NCBI RefSeq assembly: GCF_000262465.1 | Contig: NZ_CM001489.1 | Span: 5,897,352 to 5,961,351 of the forward strand | Direction of reading: 5' to 3' | DNA: 64,000 bases | From: Frankia sp. QA3 | GTDB taxonomy: Bacteria; Actinomycetota; Actinomycetes; Frankiales; Frankiaceae | Part shown: positions 8,930-17,748 of the stretch, in pieces | How positions within the stretch are numbered: position 1 is the stretch's first letter | Layout: each line of letters starts with the position of its first letter | Program-made: the position numbers and the translations under genes | Notes under the pieces: model-generated | Database searches by the model: none | What the model saw: only the letters and a program-made list of their open reading frames with translations | Told to the model about the DNA's origin: nothing

Positions 8930-9352
8930 ATGCCCGCAGACGTCCCAGGTACCCCGTCCCCGGACGCCGAACGCGTTTCCGAACACGGCGACGACACCGC
9001 CGCGATCCCCGCCGCCCGCGAGGGCAAGTCGGCGCCATCGCTTGCCGCGCCCGCGGAGGCCGCCGCGACGGCGGTCGCGGTGGACACCGGGTCGGAGCTG
9101 GTCGCCAGCCTGATGTCAGGGATGTCCGCCGACGAGCAGAACCGCCTGCTCGGAATGATCAACTCGTCGATCGCGGCCGAGCGGTCGGCCGCGATCGACG
9201 GGACCGTCCGCCGCCAGGTCGATGTCGGGGTGCGCCGCCGGCGCTCGTCGCGCCACCCGACGGATCCCGACGCGCCGGACGCGCCGGACGCGGCCGATGA
9301 TCCAGGTGAGCCGGGCGCGGACGGGTCTCGTGGCGGGGCGAGCGATGGCTGA
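8930..9352 (+). CDS. Conserved small protein of unknown function
   Basis: 140 residues from an ATG. The central segment SELVASLMSGMSADEQNRLLGMI looks helical and folded; the N-terminal 55 residues are Ala/Pro/Glu-rich and the C terminus is Asp/Pro-rich with DAPDAPDA repeats. I do not recognise a family. It lies 28 bases before the STAS gene and is probably co-transcribed with it. Codon use (G/C in third positions) supports coding. Confidence 0.6.
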   Translation: MPADVPGTPSPDAERVSEHGDDTAAIPAAREGKSAPSLAAPAEAAATAVAVDTGSELVASLMSGMSADEQNRLLGMINSSIAAERSAAIDGTVRRQVDVGVRRRRSSRHPTDPDAPDAPDAADDPGEPGADGSRGGASDG

Positions 9353-9379
9353 GGGACGCGGCGCTCCGGGGGGAGTGCG

Positions 9380-9925
9380 GTGAGGGCCCTGGACCCGGCG
9401 GGCCCCGCCGCCATCCGGTCCGGGGTGCGTGAGGCCGGGGTGAGTGAGGCCGGGGTGAGTGAGGCCGGGGTGAGTGGGCCCGGGGTGCTTGGGCCCGGGG
9501 TGCAGGCCCCGGCGGCCGGCGAGGTCCGGGTGCGCATCGCCGGGTCGGGCCGGCTCGCCGCCGTGGTGCGGCCCCGCCCGGGCGGGTTCACGGTTGCCTT
9601 CCAGGGGGATCTCGACACCGCCGCCGAGCAGATGGCCCGGGCGCTGCTGTGGGCGTGCCTGGACGGGTGCGCGAGCGCGCTCATCGTCGACCTGACCGGT
9701 GTGTTCGTCGACGTCCGCGGGTTCACCGCGCTGCATCTGCTCTGGCGGGCCGGCCGGGAACGGGGCATCCGGGTCGCGCTCACCGGGTGCTCGCAGGTCG
9801 TGGACCGGATGGCGACCATCCTCACCCCCCAGGGCATACCTCGATTCCGTACGGTAGATGCAGCATGGCAAGCAGTAACCGGCTCCGAATCGACCGCCCC
9901 CGCGTCCGCGGCAACTGCGGGATAA
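9380..9925 (+). CDS. STAS-domain protein (anti-anti-sigma-like, lacking the phospho-serine)
   Basis: 181 residues from GTG with a GGGGGGAG ribosome site. The first 50 residues are built of EAGVS/GPGV repeats; the STAS fold follows (VAFQGDLDTAAEQMARALL, then SALIVDLTGVFVDVRGFTALHLLWRAGRERG). In regulated STAS proteins the strand before helix 2 ends in DSSGL or DSTGL with a phosphorylatable Ser; here it reads VDVRGFTAL, so no Ser is present at that site. It may act constitutively or as a scaffold. It sits in front of a GAF-ANTAR regulator, which suggests a signalling neighbourhood. Confidence 0.75.
   Translation: MRALDPAGPAAIRSGVREAGVSEAGVSEAGVSGPGVLGPGVQAPAAGEVRVRIAGSGRLAAVVRPRPGGFTVAFQGDLDTAAEQMARALLWACLDGCASALIVDLTGVFVDVRGFTALHLLWRAGRERGIRVALTGCSQVVDRMATILTPQGIPRFRTVDAAWQAVTGSESTAPASAATAG
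9422..9496. repeat. 15-bp tandem repeat (five units) in the STAS gene N-terminal region
   Basis: Five consecutive 15-bp units of the type GGGGTGAGTGAGGCC, two of them (9437 and 9452) identical, encoding GVSEA/GVSGP/GVLGP in frame. Confidence 0.9.
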
Positions 9926-10001
9926 CCCTGGGGGTGATCCGGCAGGATGGGACGGCCGGGTTGCGGCGCTCGGATCGCGCCGTACTAGCGGGGGAACGAC
10001 G

Positions 10002-10706
10002 ATGGAGATCGACAAACTGCTGCTGGATGCCAGTCTCGCCCGGCTGCACCATCTGGTGCCGAGTCAGGTCGAGCTCGCCAAGCTGGTCAGCGAGGTCGTC
10101 CAGGCCGTCACCGAGATCTTCGACCTGACCGGCGCGGGCGTCCTGCTGGTCGACGCGGACCGGGCGCTGCGCAGCATCGCCGCGTCCGACAGCAACGGGG
10201 CGCTGTTCGAACGTGCCCAGGAGGAGTTCGGCGAGGGCCCCTGCGTCGAGTCGTTCATCACCGACGAGATCGTCGTGTGTGCGGACATCGCCTCGGACCC
10301 GCGGTGGCCCCGGGTCACCCCCACCCTCGTGGAGGGCGGGATACGGGCCGTCCTCGGCGTCCCGGTGCGGCTCGGGGGCGGTCCGATCGGCACCCTCAAC
10401 GTCGCCGCTGACAAGCCGCGCGCCTGGAACGACACGGAACGCGACGCCATGGTGCATTTCGGCGCGGTTCTCGAGAACCTGCTGCTCGCCGGGCTCATCG
10501 CCGATCGTAACGACAAGCTTGCCCGGCAGCTCCAGTACGCGTTGGAGTACCGGGTTCCCATCGAGCGGGCCGTCGGTTATCTCATGGCGACGATGAAGAC
10601 GGATCAGGTCTCGGCGTTCGAGACCCTGCGGCGGACCGCACGCAACGAGCGTCGGCGGGTCTCCGAGCTGGCCGAGGAGATCCTCGCCCGGCAACGGGTC
10701 CTCTGA
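10002..10706 (+). CDS. GAF and ANTAR domain-containing regulator
   Basis: 234 residues, ATG with GGGGGAA upstream. Residues about 25-160 form a GAF domain (LTGAGVLLVDADRALRSIAASD, FGEGPCVESFITDE, VLGVPVRLGGGPIGTLNVAADKPRAW). Residues about 170-232 form an ANTAR RNA-binding domain (LEYRVPIERAVGYLMATMKTDQVSAFETLRRTARNE with the conserved helix pattern). ANTAR proteins bind paired hairpins in leader RNA and prevent termination; the GAF domain would sense a ligand or redox state. No target hairpin pair was identified nearby. Actinobacteria have many such proteins. Confidence 0.9.
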   Translation: MEIDKLLLDASLARLHHLVPSQVELAKLVSEVVQAVTEIFDLTGAGVLLVDADRALRSIAASDSNGALFERAQEEFGEGPCVESFITDEIVVCADIASDPRWPRVTPTLVEGGIRAVLGVPVRLGGGPIGTLNVAADKPRAWNDTERDAMVHFGAVLENLLLAGLIADRNDKLARQLQYALEYRVPIERAVGYLMATMKTDQVSAFETLRRTARNERRRVSELAEEILARQRVL

Positions 10707-10895
10707 CCTCCCACCTGTTCACTGTCGTCAGGACGACATGGTCCGCCGACGGCGATGCCTGGCCTGACCGTGGTGGCTCCACGACGATGATGCCCACCGG
10801 GGCGATGCCCCGGGTGGCCGGCGCGCCGGCACGGTCGGGGTTTCGTGGGGCCGGTCATCTCGTACTACGGAACGACCTCTATCGAAAGGGGGCGA

Positions 10896-11942
10896 ATGAT
10901 CGAGGCACAAGGGCTCACCAAGCGGTATGGACGCACGGTCGCCGTCAACGACCTGTCCTTCGCGGTGCAGCCCGGCAAGGTGACCGGATTCCTGGGGCCC
11001 AACGGCGCCGGGAAGTCCACCACGATGCGCATGATCCTGGGGCTCGACAACCCGAGCGCGGGCACGGTCCGCATCGACGGCCGGCGGTACGCCGAGCTGA
11101 AGCAGCCGCTGCGCCAGGTGGGCGCGCTGCTCGAGGCGAAATGGGTGCATCCCAACCGTTCCGCGCGTTCTCACCTGCGCTGGATGGCCGCGTCCAACCG
11201 GATCCCGGCGAAGCGGGTCGACGAGGTGCTGGAGATCGTCGGGCTGACCGGCGTGGCGGGCAAGCGCGCCGGCGGCTTCTCGCTCGGCATGGCGCAGCGG
11301 CTCGGTATCGCGACCGCGCTGCTCGGCGATCCGGGCGTCCTGCTGTTCGACGAGCCCGTCAACGGCCTGGACCCGGAGGGGATCCTCTGGATCCGCCGCT
11401 TCATGCACCGGCTTGCGGACGAGGGTCGGACGGTCTTCGTCTCCAGCCATCTGCTCTCCGAGATGGCGCTGACCGCCCAGGAGCTCGTCGTCATCGGGCG
11501 CGGGCGGCTCATCGCGCAGACCAGCACCCGGGCCTTCATCGACATGGCGTCCGAGTCGGCGGTCCGGGTCCGTGGCCCCGAGATGGAGCGGCTGCACGGG
11601 GTGCTCACCGGTCAGGGGCTCGCGGTGCGCGACGTGCCCGCCGGTGACGACGGCCCGGCGGCGCTGCTCGTGTCGAACAGCAGCACCGAACAGGTCGGCG
11701 AGCTGGCCGGGCAGGTCGGCCTGGTGCTGCACGAGCTGTCCGCCCAGCGCGGCTCGCTGGAGCAGGCGTTCATCCAGCTCACCGGGGGCGAGGTGGAGTA
11801 CCACGCCGGGGCGCTCGCGGGGCCCGGGAACGGCTCGCCGCCCACCGGGACGCCCGTCGCCCCGGCGCAGCCCACCGCAGCGCTGCCGCGGGGGACCGAG
11901 GCCGCGGCGGCGGACGCGACGCGGGGAGGCGACGCGCGATGA
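10896..11942 (+). CDS. ABC transporter ATP-binding protein
   Basis: 348 residues from ATG 10896, chosen because AAAGGGGG lies just upstream and the family starts at MIEAQGLTKRYG; an in-frame GTG at 10845 is a less likely start. Walker A GPNGAGKST (34-42), signature SLGMAQR, Walker B VLLFDEPVNGLD and the switch His in SSHLLSEM are all present. The C-terminal 110 residues hold a regulatory extension and a Pro/Ala-rich tail. It belongs to the ABC-2 type exporter group (bacitracin or antibiotic-type). It overlaps the permease by four bases (ATGA), so the two form one transporter. Confidence 0.9.
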   Translation: MIEAQGLTKRYGRTVAVNDLSFAVQPGKVTGFLGPNGAGKSTTMRMILGLDNPSAGTVRIDGRRYAELKQPLRQVGALLEAKWVHPNRSARSHLRWMAASNRIPAKRVDEVLEIVGLTGVAGKRAGGFSLGMAQRLGIATALLGDPGVLLFDEPVNGLDPEGILWIRRFMHRLADEGRTVFVSSHLLSEMALTAQELVVIGRGRLIAQTSTRAFIDMASESAVRVRGPEMERLHGVLTGQGLAVRDVPAGDDGPAALLVSNSSTEQVGELAGQVGLVLHELSAQRGSLEQAFIQLTGGEVEYHAGALAGPGNGSPPTGTPVAPAQPTAALPRGTEAAAADATRGGDAR

Positions 11943-12700
11943 CTCTGCTCACCGTCGAACGGATCAAGCTGTTCTCCACCCGCTCGCCGTGGTGGTGCAT
12001 GATCATTGCGACCGCCCTCACGGTGGGGCTGACCTCCATCTTCGCGGCCACCACCAAGACCACCGAGCTGACCGATCTCACCCCGAGCGCCACCCAGTTC
12101 GCGTACAGCTTCGGGCTCGTGGTGATGATGGTCATGGCCACGCTCGCGGTCACCACCGAATACCGGTTCAGCACCATCCGGTCGACCTTCCTCGCCGTCC
12201 CCACCCGCACGCCGGCGCTGGTCGCGAAGGCCGCGGTCGTCGTTGTGCTGGCGGGGATCGTCGGGGAGATCACCGCGGTTGCCTCCTGGGGCGTGGCCAC
12301 GCTCATCCAGCCCGACGCGCCGCTGGGGCTGGACACGGCGCAGGAGTACCGCAACGTCTTCGGCGTCGGCCTGATCTACCTGCTGTCCGCGCTGCTCGCC
12401 CTCGCCGTCGGGCTGATCGTCCGGCAGTCCGCCGGCGCCGTCGTCATCGAACTCATCTACCTGCTCCTGCTGGAGAACCTGCTGCCGGCGATCCCCCGGA
12501 TCGGCGACCACATCCAGCACTGGCTGCCGTACACCGTCGGTAACAACTTCATTGTCGCCGGCCAGCCCGAGACCGCCGACGGCCCGCCCGCGATCGAGGG
12601 GATGCCGTTCGGGCCCTGGGGCTCGCTGGTGTACTACGCCGCGGTGTGCGTGGGCCTGTTCCTCGTCGGGTTGATCCTGGCCAAGCGCCGGGACGCCTGA
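11939..12700 (+). CDS. ABC-2 type transporter permease
   Basis: 253 residues with about six hydrophobic helices (for example FAYSFGLVVMMVMATLAV, ALVAKAAVVVVLAGIVG, FGVGLIYLLSALLALAVG, LVYYAAVCVGLFLVGLIL). The MTLLTVERIKLFSTRSPWWC start is typical for ABC-2 permeases that pair with a separate ATPase. It is translationally coupled to the upstream ATPase gene. Exported substrate unknown. Confidence 0.88.
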   Translation: MTLLTVERIKLFSTRSPWWCMIIATALTVGLTSIFAATTKTTELTDLTPSATQFAYSFGLVVMMVMATLAVTTEYRFSTIRSTFLAVPTRTPALVAKAAVVVVLAGIVGEITAVASWGVATLIQPDAPLGLDTAQEYRNVFGVGLIYLLSALLALAVGLIVRQSAGAVVIELIYLLLLENLLPAIPRIGDHIQHWLPYTVGNNFIVAGQPETADGPPAIEGMPFGPWGSLVYYAAVCVGLFLVGLILAKRRDA

Positions 12701-12783
12701 CGGCCGGCGGGTCGAGGCGGCCCGGCCGCCTCGGCCGCCTCGGGCTGGCGGGGCGCGGCCGTCGCCGGGTCGTCCTCCCCGGC

Positions 12784-15309
12784 GTGGATCCGTTTCTGCT
12801 GCGCAGCGCGCTGCGGGCCGCCGTCGTCGCGCCCGCCGTGCTGGCCGCCGGCTACTACCTGTTCGACCGGATCCTGCTGAGCCTGTTCGCCTGGTTCGCG
12901 GTCTTCGCCCTGCTCGTCTTCGTCGACTTCGGCGGCCCGGCCCGGGTGCGCATCGCCGCCTACGGCGGGCTTGCCCTGGCGGGGCTGCCACTGATCACCC
13001 TGGGCACGCTGTGTTCCGGTTCGTCGCTGGCGGCGTGCGGGGGGATGGCGGTGGTGGCGTTCGCCGTGCTGTTCGCCGGGGTGATCAACGCGTACCTGGC
13101 GGTCGCGACCCCCGCCCTGCTGCTGTCCTTCGTGCTGCCGGTGACGAATCCGGCGGGTCTGTCCGCAGTGCCGGAACGGCTCGCCGGCTGGGGCCTGGGC
13201 GCGGTCGCCGCGTTGCTCTCGCTGGTGGTGCTGTGGCCGGCGCGGCCGCCGGACGAGGTCCGCCGGGCCTTGGCGGCGGCGTACCGTGCCCTGGCCGACT
13301 GCGTCGCCGCCCGCCCGGCCAGCGTCACCACCGGGGGGTCGGAGGTGATGGTCACCGTGGTGCGCTCGGCGGTGGCGGAGGTCCGCCGGCGCTTCGCCGC
13401 GACCTCGTACCGCCCGACCGGGGCAGGCGGCTCCGCGGCCGCTCTCGGCCACGCCATCGTCGATCTGGACTGGATCGTCCCCTTCGTGCTCGCCGTCCCC
13501 AGCGGGGAACGGGCACGCCGGCACTGCTTCCCCGCACCGGCCGCAGAGCTCCTGGCGGCCGTCGTTGACACCCTGCACGGGGCCGCCGACCGGCTCGAGC
13601 GGTTCGCCCCCCGCGCCGAAACCCCCGCCGCGGTCCGGGCCGGCCGATCGGCCGGGGACGAGCGTCGCGGCGTATGGCTGGGGGTCGAGCGACTCGACCG
13701 GGCGGCCCGGACGATCGGGCAGGCGCTGCTCGACGCGCTTGGCCGGCCGGCCGGGCAGTCGGTTGACCCGATCGGAGCGGGCGCCGCGGCGGCCGAGGCG
13801 TTCCGGCTGCGCCAGCTGGCCCTGGGCACCCGGCAGCTCGCGGTGCACACACTGGTGGCGACCGGGGAGCGCCGGCCCCAGCGGCCGACGCCGAGCACGG
13901 CGCGATGGCAGCGAGTCCGGGCCCGGCTGCGGCTGACCCGCGAGCTCGCCGCCGGTTACGCCGACGTACGGGCGATCTGGTTCCGCAACAGCGTGCGCGG
14001 CGCCGCCGGCCTCACGCTCGCGGTGGCGGTGACCCGGTCGACGGGGTTGGAGCACGGGTTCTGGGTGGTGCTCGGCACCCTGTCGGTGCTGCGGTCGAAC
14101 GCGCTGGCGACGGGGACCACAGTGGTGCGCGCATTGGTCGGCACGGCGGCGGGGATCGCCGTCGGCGGGCTCGCCGTCGTCGTGGCCGGTACGACGGGGC
14201 CAATCCTGTGGGCGCTGCTGCCGGTCGCGGTGCTGATCGCCGCCTATGCCCGTAAAGCGAACGCGTTCGCGGTCGGCCAGGCCGGGTTCACCGTCGCTGT
14301 CGTGCTGCTGTTCAACATCGTCGAGCCGGTCGGCTGGCGGGTCGGTCTCGTCCGCATCGAGGACGTGGTCCTCGGCTTCCTGATCAGCATCGTCGTCGGC
14401 GCGCTGCTGTGGCCGACGGGGGCCGCGGCCCGACTGGTGCGAGATCGGGCCGCCACCGCGTACCGGACCGCGATCGAGTTCCTCGTCCGGGTCGCCGCGG
14501 CGCCGCCGTCCGCCGCGCCGGAGCCGGCCCGCGCGCGGGAGACCGCCCGGATGGCGCGCACGGCGGTCCGCGCTGGGCGGCTGCTGGACGACGCGGTCCG
14601 CCAGTACCTGTCCGAACGGCCCGCCGGCCAGCTCGACGTCGACGCGCTCATGCTGGTCTCCGCCGGTGCGCTGCGGATCCGGCGTACCGCGCAGGTCCTG
14701 CGGCTGACCGGCTCCCACCCGCTGCGACCCGAGATCGTCGGCGCCGGCTCGCCAGCCACGGGACGGGGTGGCCCCTGGGCGGGGCTGCTCCGCTGCCGTC
14801 CGCAGCTCCTCGAGAGCCTCGACGAGCTGCGGCGGTGGTACCTGAGCCTGGCCGACGCGCTGGCGGCCCGGACCGAGCCGCCCTCATCCGCCCCGGCGTC
14901 TCCGGTCTTCCCGGCGTCTCTGGTCTTCCCGGCGTCTCTGATCTTCCCGGCGTCTCCGGTCTTCCCGGACGCCGTGAGGCCGGGCGGTCTCGACGCGGTG
15001 CGGCGCTGTGCCCTCGTCCGGGTCCGGGCGGCGCTCGCCACGGGCGATCGGGCGGGGGTGGTGGCCGCGCTCGACATCGTCGAACGCGCGGAGCACCTCG
15101 CCGTGCTCCAGGGCCTGCGCGGCCGGCTCACCGGGGCGGTCCGCGCCCTGGCCGCCGGGCCGGGCACCGCGGCTCAGGCGCCGGGGCCCCACAGGTCGCG
15201 GCCGGCCCGGGCGCGTTCCCGCGCCTTCATCCGGGCCTCGTGGACGTGGCGCATCCCGTCGGTGAGCCGCCGCCGGACCTCCTCGTCCACCTCGGTGAAC
15301 GGGCGGTAG
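12784..15309 (+). CDS. FUSC-family (aromatic acid / fusaric acid resistance type) exporter
   Basis: About 841 residues from GTG 12784 (MDPFLLRSALRAAVVAPAVLA); the frame is open upstream to a GTG at 12646 inside the permease gene, but the protein character starts here. It has the FUSC layout: an N-terminal cluster of about six helices (residues 10-150), a cytosolic stretch of about 240 residues, a second membrane cluster (FWVVLGTLSVLRSNALATG to LISIVVGALLWPTG), then a long cytosolic tail. Members export small aromatic acids or xenobiotics by proton antiport. The tail contains a six-residue repeat (PASLVF). The last 45 codons are antisense to a convergent gene; the true stop at 15307-15309 gives a 136-bp overlap. 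Confidence 0.78.
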   Translation: MDPFLLRSALRAAVVAPAVLAAGYYLFDRILLSLFAWFAVFALLVFVDFGGPARVRIAAYGGLALAGLPLITLGTLCSGSSLAACGGMAVVAFAVLFAGVINAYLAVATPALLLSFVLPVTNPAGLSAVPERLAGWGLGAVAALLSLVVLWPARPPDEVRRALAAAYRALADCVAARPASVTTGGSEVMVTVVRSAVAEVRRRFAATSYRPTGAGGSAAALGHAIVDLDWIVPFVLAVPSGERARRHCFPAPAAELLAAVVDTLHGAADRLERFAPRAETPAAVRAGRSAGDERRGVWLGVERLDRAARTIGQALLDALGRPAGQSVDPIGAGAAAAEAFRLRQLALGTRQLAVHTLVATGERRPQRPTPSTARWQRVRARLRLTRELAAGYADVRAIWFRNSVRGAAGLTLAVAVTRSTGLEHGFWVVLGTLSVLRSNALATGTTVVRALVGTAAGIAVGGLAVVVAGTTGPILWALLPVAVLIAAYARKANAFAVGQAGFTVAVVLLFNIVEPVGWRVGLVRIEDVVLGFLISIVVGALLWPTGAAARLVRDRAATAYRTAIEFLVRVAAAPPSAAPEPARARETARMARTAVRAGRLLDDAVRQYLSERPAGQLDVDALMLVSAGALRIRRTAQVLRLTGSHPLRPEIVGAGSPATGRGGPWAGLLRCRPQLLESLDELRRWYLSLADALAARTEPPSSAPASPVFPASLVFPASLIFPASPVFPDAVRPGGLDAVRRCALVRVRAALATGDRAGVVAALDIVERAEHLAVLQGLRGRLTGAVRALAAGPGTAAQAPGPHRSRPARARSRAFIRASWTWRIPSVSRRRTSSSTSVNGR
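14893..14964. repeat. 18-bp tandem repeat (four units) in the FUSC gene
   Basis: Four units of the type CCGGCGTCTCTGGTCTTC, encoding PASPVF, PASLVF, PASLIF and PASPVF in frame. First and last units are identical. Confidence 0.9.
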
Positions 15310-15734
15310 TACAGCTCGTCGTACTCCTCGACGATCTGGAAGGTCCAGCGTCCGTCGAGCACGTTGCGCCCATACAGCTCACCACGGACGAAGGCGGCGG
15401 TCCGGGTGTGCCCGGCGTCCTCCAACTCGTTGATCGCATCTATGAGGATGAGATCCGCCCGCCCGGAGAGCTGGTGGAACTCGTACAGCGCACCGCGGGC
15501 ACGTTCCACCCATTCCAGCGCCTCGCCGAGCCGGCCGACCGCGTCGGCGGTCGCGTCGTCGAGATCCGGCCGGGTGCGGTCCAGTCGGCCGCTGCGCCCG
15601 CGCTGCCCATCCAGGTGGCCGCCGCGGCCGTCCGGATGGCCGGGGTCACCGTCCCGACGGGTGGTGCGGCCGTCGACGCGGTCGCCTTGCCGGCCGCGCT
15701 CGCGGTCACCGTCCTGGTGGGCGTGTCTGCTCAC
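15174..15734 (-). CDS. Conserved hypothetical protein
   Basis: 186 residues from GTG 15734; upstream extension of the frame gives only Arg/Pro-rich shadow sequence. The first 55 residues are Arg/Asp/Gly/His-rich and disordered. Residues 60-186 look folded and soluble: EWVERARGALYEFHQLSGRADLI, INELEDAGH, ELYGRNVLDGRW and FQIVEEYDELYYRPF, then a charged helix. I do not recognise the family. Its 3' end overlaps the FUSC reading frame on the other strand; the protein-like sequence of this end supports it as the real coding strand there. Confidence 0.65.
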   Translation of the reverse strand: MSRHAHQDGDRERGRQGDRVDGRTTRRDGDPGHPDGRGGHLDGQRGRSGRLDRTRPDLDDATADAVGRLGEALEWVERARGALYEFHQLSGRADLILIDAINELEDAGHTRTAAFVRGELYGRNVLDGRWTFQIVEEYDELYYRPFTEVDEEVRRRLTDGMRHVHEARMKARERARAGRDLWGPGA

Positions 15735-15834
15735 CCTAGCCAGATGCCCGGGTGGCCGGGGACCCACACCGCGGGCCCGGCCTGCGGACGGGCACGTCGA
15801 GGCCGTGACGCGGCGGGTGACGCCGAAACGCCGA

Positions 15835-15877
15835 CGGCCGGCCGATCGCCCCGGCCGCAGGGGTGATCGGCCGGCCG
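15835..15877 (-). terminator. Long hairpin downstream of the MFS gene
   Basis: A perfect 13-bp stem (CGGCCGGCCGATC / GATCGGCCGGCCG) with an inner GCCCC/GGGGT pairing, about 105 bases after the MFS stop on the minus strand. Likely terminator. Confidence 0.7.
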
Positions 15878-15982
15878 CCGGTGAGAAGCGTCCGATGCCG
15901 GCGTGGGCACCAGTGGCGCGGGTGCCCACGGCTTCGGTCCGTCGTGCGGCGGGTCACGCCACACGACGGAGCGGGATTCGGA

Positions 15983-17485
15983 TCAGGCCTGGACCGCGTC
16001 CGCCGTCTCCGCGCCGGCGGGCGTGGTGTTGATCTCCCGCTGCGAGGGGACGGTGACCGCGGCGCTCGCCTGTCGGCCGGGGATGAACGTGGCCAGCAGC
16101 AGCGCGAGCAGGGCCGACCCCGCGCCGAGGACGAACGCGAGCCGGAAGCCGCCCTCGGACGGCAACGCGGCGCCTTCGAAGGTCGTGGTCATGTGCGCGA
16201 GGACCACGCCGACCACCGCGGCGGAGGACGACGTGCCGAGCGAGCGCATCAGGGTGTTCAGGCCGTTGGCGGCGGCGGTCTCGGTCGGCGGCACCGCGGC
16301 CATGATCAGGGCGGGCATCGACGCGTAGGCCAGGGCGACCCCGAGGCCGATGATGCAGGCGAGGAAGATGATCTCCCAGACCTCGCTCATGAGCACCAGA
16401 CCCAGCCCGTAGCCGACCGCGATCGTCGCCGCACCCAGCATCAGGGTGACCTTGGAGCCGAAGGCCGCGGAGAGCCGGGCGGTGACCGGGGAGGCCAGCA
16501 TCATCACGAGGCCGAACGGCGCGAAGCACAGGCCCGCGACGATCATCGACTGGCCGAAACCGTAGCCCGTGCCCTTGGGGGCCTGCAGGAGCTGGGGGAT
16601 GATCAGCGACATGCCGTACATCGCGAATCCGATGATGACCGAGGTCAGGTTGGTCATCAGGACCTGACGGCGGGCGCTGATCCGCAGGTCGACCAGCGGG
16701 CTCGGGGTGCGCAGCTCCCAGAAGCCCCAGACGAGCAGGATCACGACGGCCGCGACGCCGAGCCCCAGCGTGGTGCCCTTGGTCCAGCCCCAGTCGCTGC
16801 CCTTGGAGATGACGAGCAGCAGGCACAGCACGCCGGCGGACATCCCGAGAGCGCCGACGAAGTCGAAGCGGCCGTGGGTCTTGTCGCCCACCGGCGACTC
16901 GGGGACGACCTTCCAGATGACGAACAGGGTCAACACGGCGAGCCCGGCCGCCCCCCAGAACAGCACGTGCCAGTTCACCTGCTGGGCGATGATCGCCGAC
17001 AGCGGGACGCCGAGGGCGCCACCGATGCCCAGCGAGGAGCTCATCAGCCCGAGCGCCGAGCCGAGCTTCTCGGGCGGGAGCTCGTCACGCATGACGCTGA
17101 TACCCAGCGGGATCAGACCCGTGGCCAGACCCTGCAGCGCACGCCCGGCGACCATCGGCAGCAGCGCGGTGCTCAGCGCGCAGACGACCGAGCCGACGAT
17201 CAGCACCATGAGGCTGACCATCATCATTCGCTTCTTGCCGTACATGTCGCCCAGCCGGCCCACGATCGGGGTTGAGACCGCGGCGCCGAGCAGGGTCGCG
17301 GTCACCACCCAGGCCGTGTTCGAGGCGGATGAATGCAGCAGCTCGGGAAGGTCCGAGATGAGCGGCACCACGAGGGTGTGCATGACCGAGACCACGACCC
17401 CGGCTGTGGCCAGGGCCCCGATCATCAGCCCGGGCGCGGGCGCGCCCTCCTGCCGACTGGTCGGGTCGGCGGACGCCTGTGCCAT
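15983..17485 (-). CDS. MFS drug-resistance transporter (DHA2 type)
   Basis: 500 residues from ATG 17485, which has GGAGG at 17490-17497; an upstream in-frame ATG at 17665 would add a non-hydrophobic leader over the promoter. It has about 14 membrane helices and MFS motifs including the loop 2-3 motif GRLGDMYGKKRMMMVS and GRALQGLATGLIPLG. DHA2 pumps export drugs or toxic metabolites with protons. It is divergent from a MarR regulator 263 bp away, the usual arrangement for a repressor and its efflux target. A short inverted repeat lies between them. Confidence 0.9.
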   Translation of the reverse strand: MAQASADPTSRQEGAPAPGLMIGALATAGVVVSVMHTLVVPLISDLPELLHSSASNTAWVVTATLLGAAVSTPIVGRLGDMYGKKRMMMVSLMVLIVGSVVCALSTALLPMVAGRALQGLATGLIPLGISVMRDELPPEKLGSALGLMSSSLGIGGALGVPLSAIIAQQVNWHVLFWGAAGLAVLTLFVIWKVVPESPVGDKTHGRFDFVGALGMSAGVLCLLLVISKGSDWGWTKGTTLGLGVAAVVILLVWGFWELRTPSPLVDLRISARRQVLMTNLTSVIIGFAMYGMSLIIPQLLQAPKGTGYGFGQSMIVAGLCFAPFGLVMMLASPVTARLSAAFGSKVTLMLGAATIAVGYGLGLVLMSEVWEIIFLACIIGLGVALAYASMPALIMAAVPPTETAAANGLNTLMRSLGTSSSAAVVGVVLAHMTTTFEGAALPSEGGFRLAFVLGAGSALLALLLATFIPGRQASAAVTVPSQREINTTPAGAETADAVQA

Positions 17486-17634
17486 GGGAGCCTCCGGGTG
17501 GATGATGGCGAGGAGCGCCGACGGAAGGTGACCGTCTGCGCGCGGACCGCGAGGGATCGCGGGTGCGGCACGACCATGTCGCTTGCAAGGGGGGATTCGT
17601 GAGATCGTTTCGGTAGCCACGGACGATCGCTGAT

Positions 17635-17665
17635 GTGCACCATACATGCTATGTGGACAGTGCAC
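17635..17665. promoter_or_regulatory. Candidate MarR operator between the MFS and MarR genes
   Basis: Two GTGCAC boxes (17635-17640 and 17660-17665) flank the symmetric element ACAT-GCT-ATGT (17644-17654). The 31-bp element is more A/T-rich than its surroundings and lies between the divergent genes, upstream of both starts. Assignment as a MarR site is inference from position and symmetry. Confidence 0.5.
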
Positions 17666-17748
17666 AGACGCCGGTGCTCCGCATAGTCTGGGAGAAAGGT
17701 CACGGTCAGACGAGGGCCTAGGTGCCCGGATGCGCGGCGGAGGCGAGT

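Noticed and set aside
9422..9496. Tandem repeats as a CRISPR array
   Set aside because: Units are 15-18 bp with no unique spacers and lie in coding frames; no cas genes are present.
12634..14718. Antisense open frame of about 690 codons opposite the FUSC gene
   Set aside because: Low-complexity Arg/Gly/Gln/Asp sequence without motifs; the plus strand encodes a clear membrane exporter.
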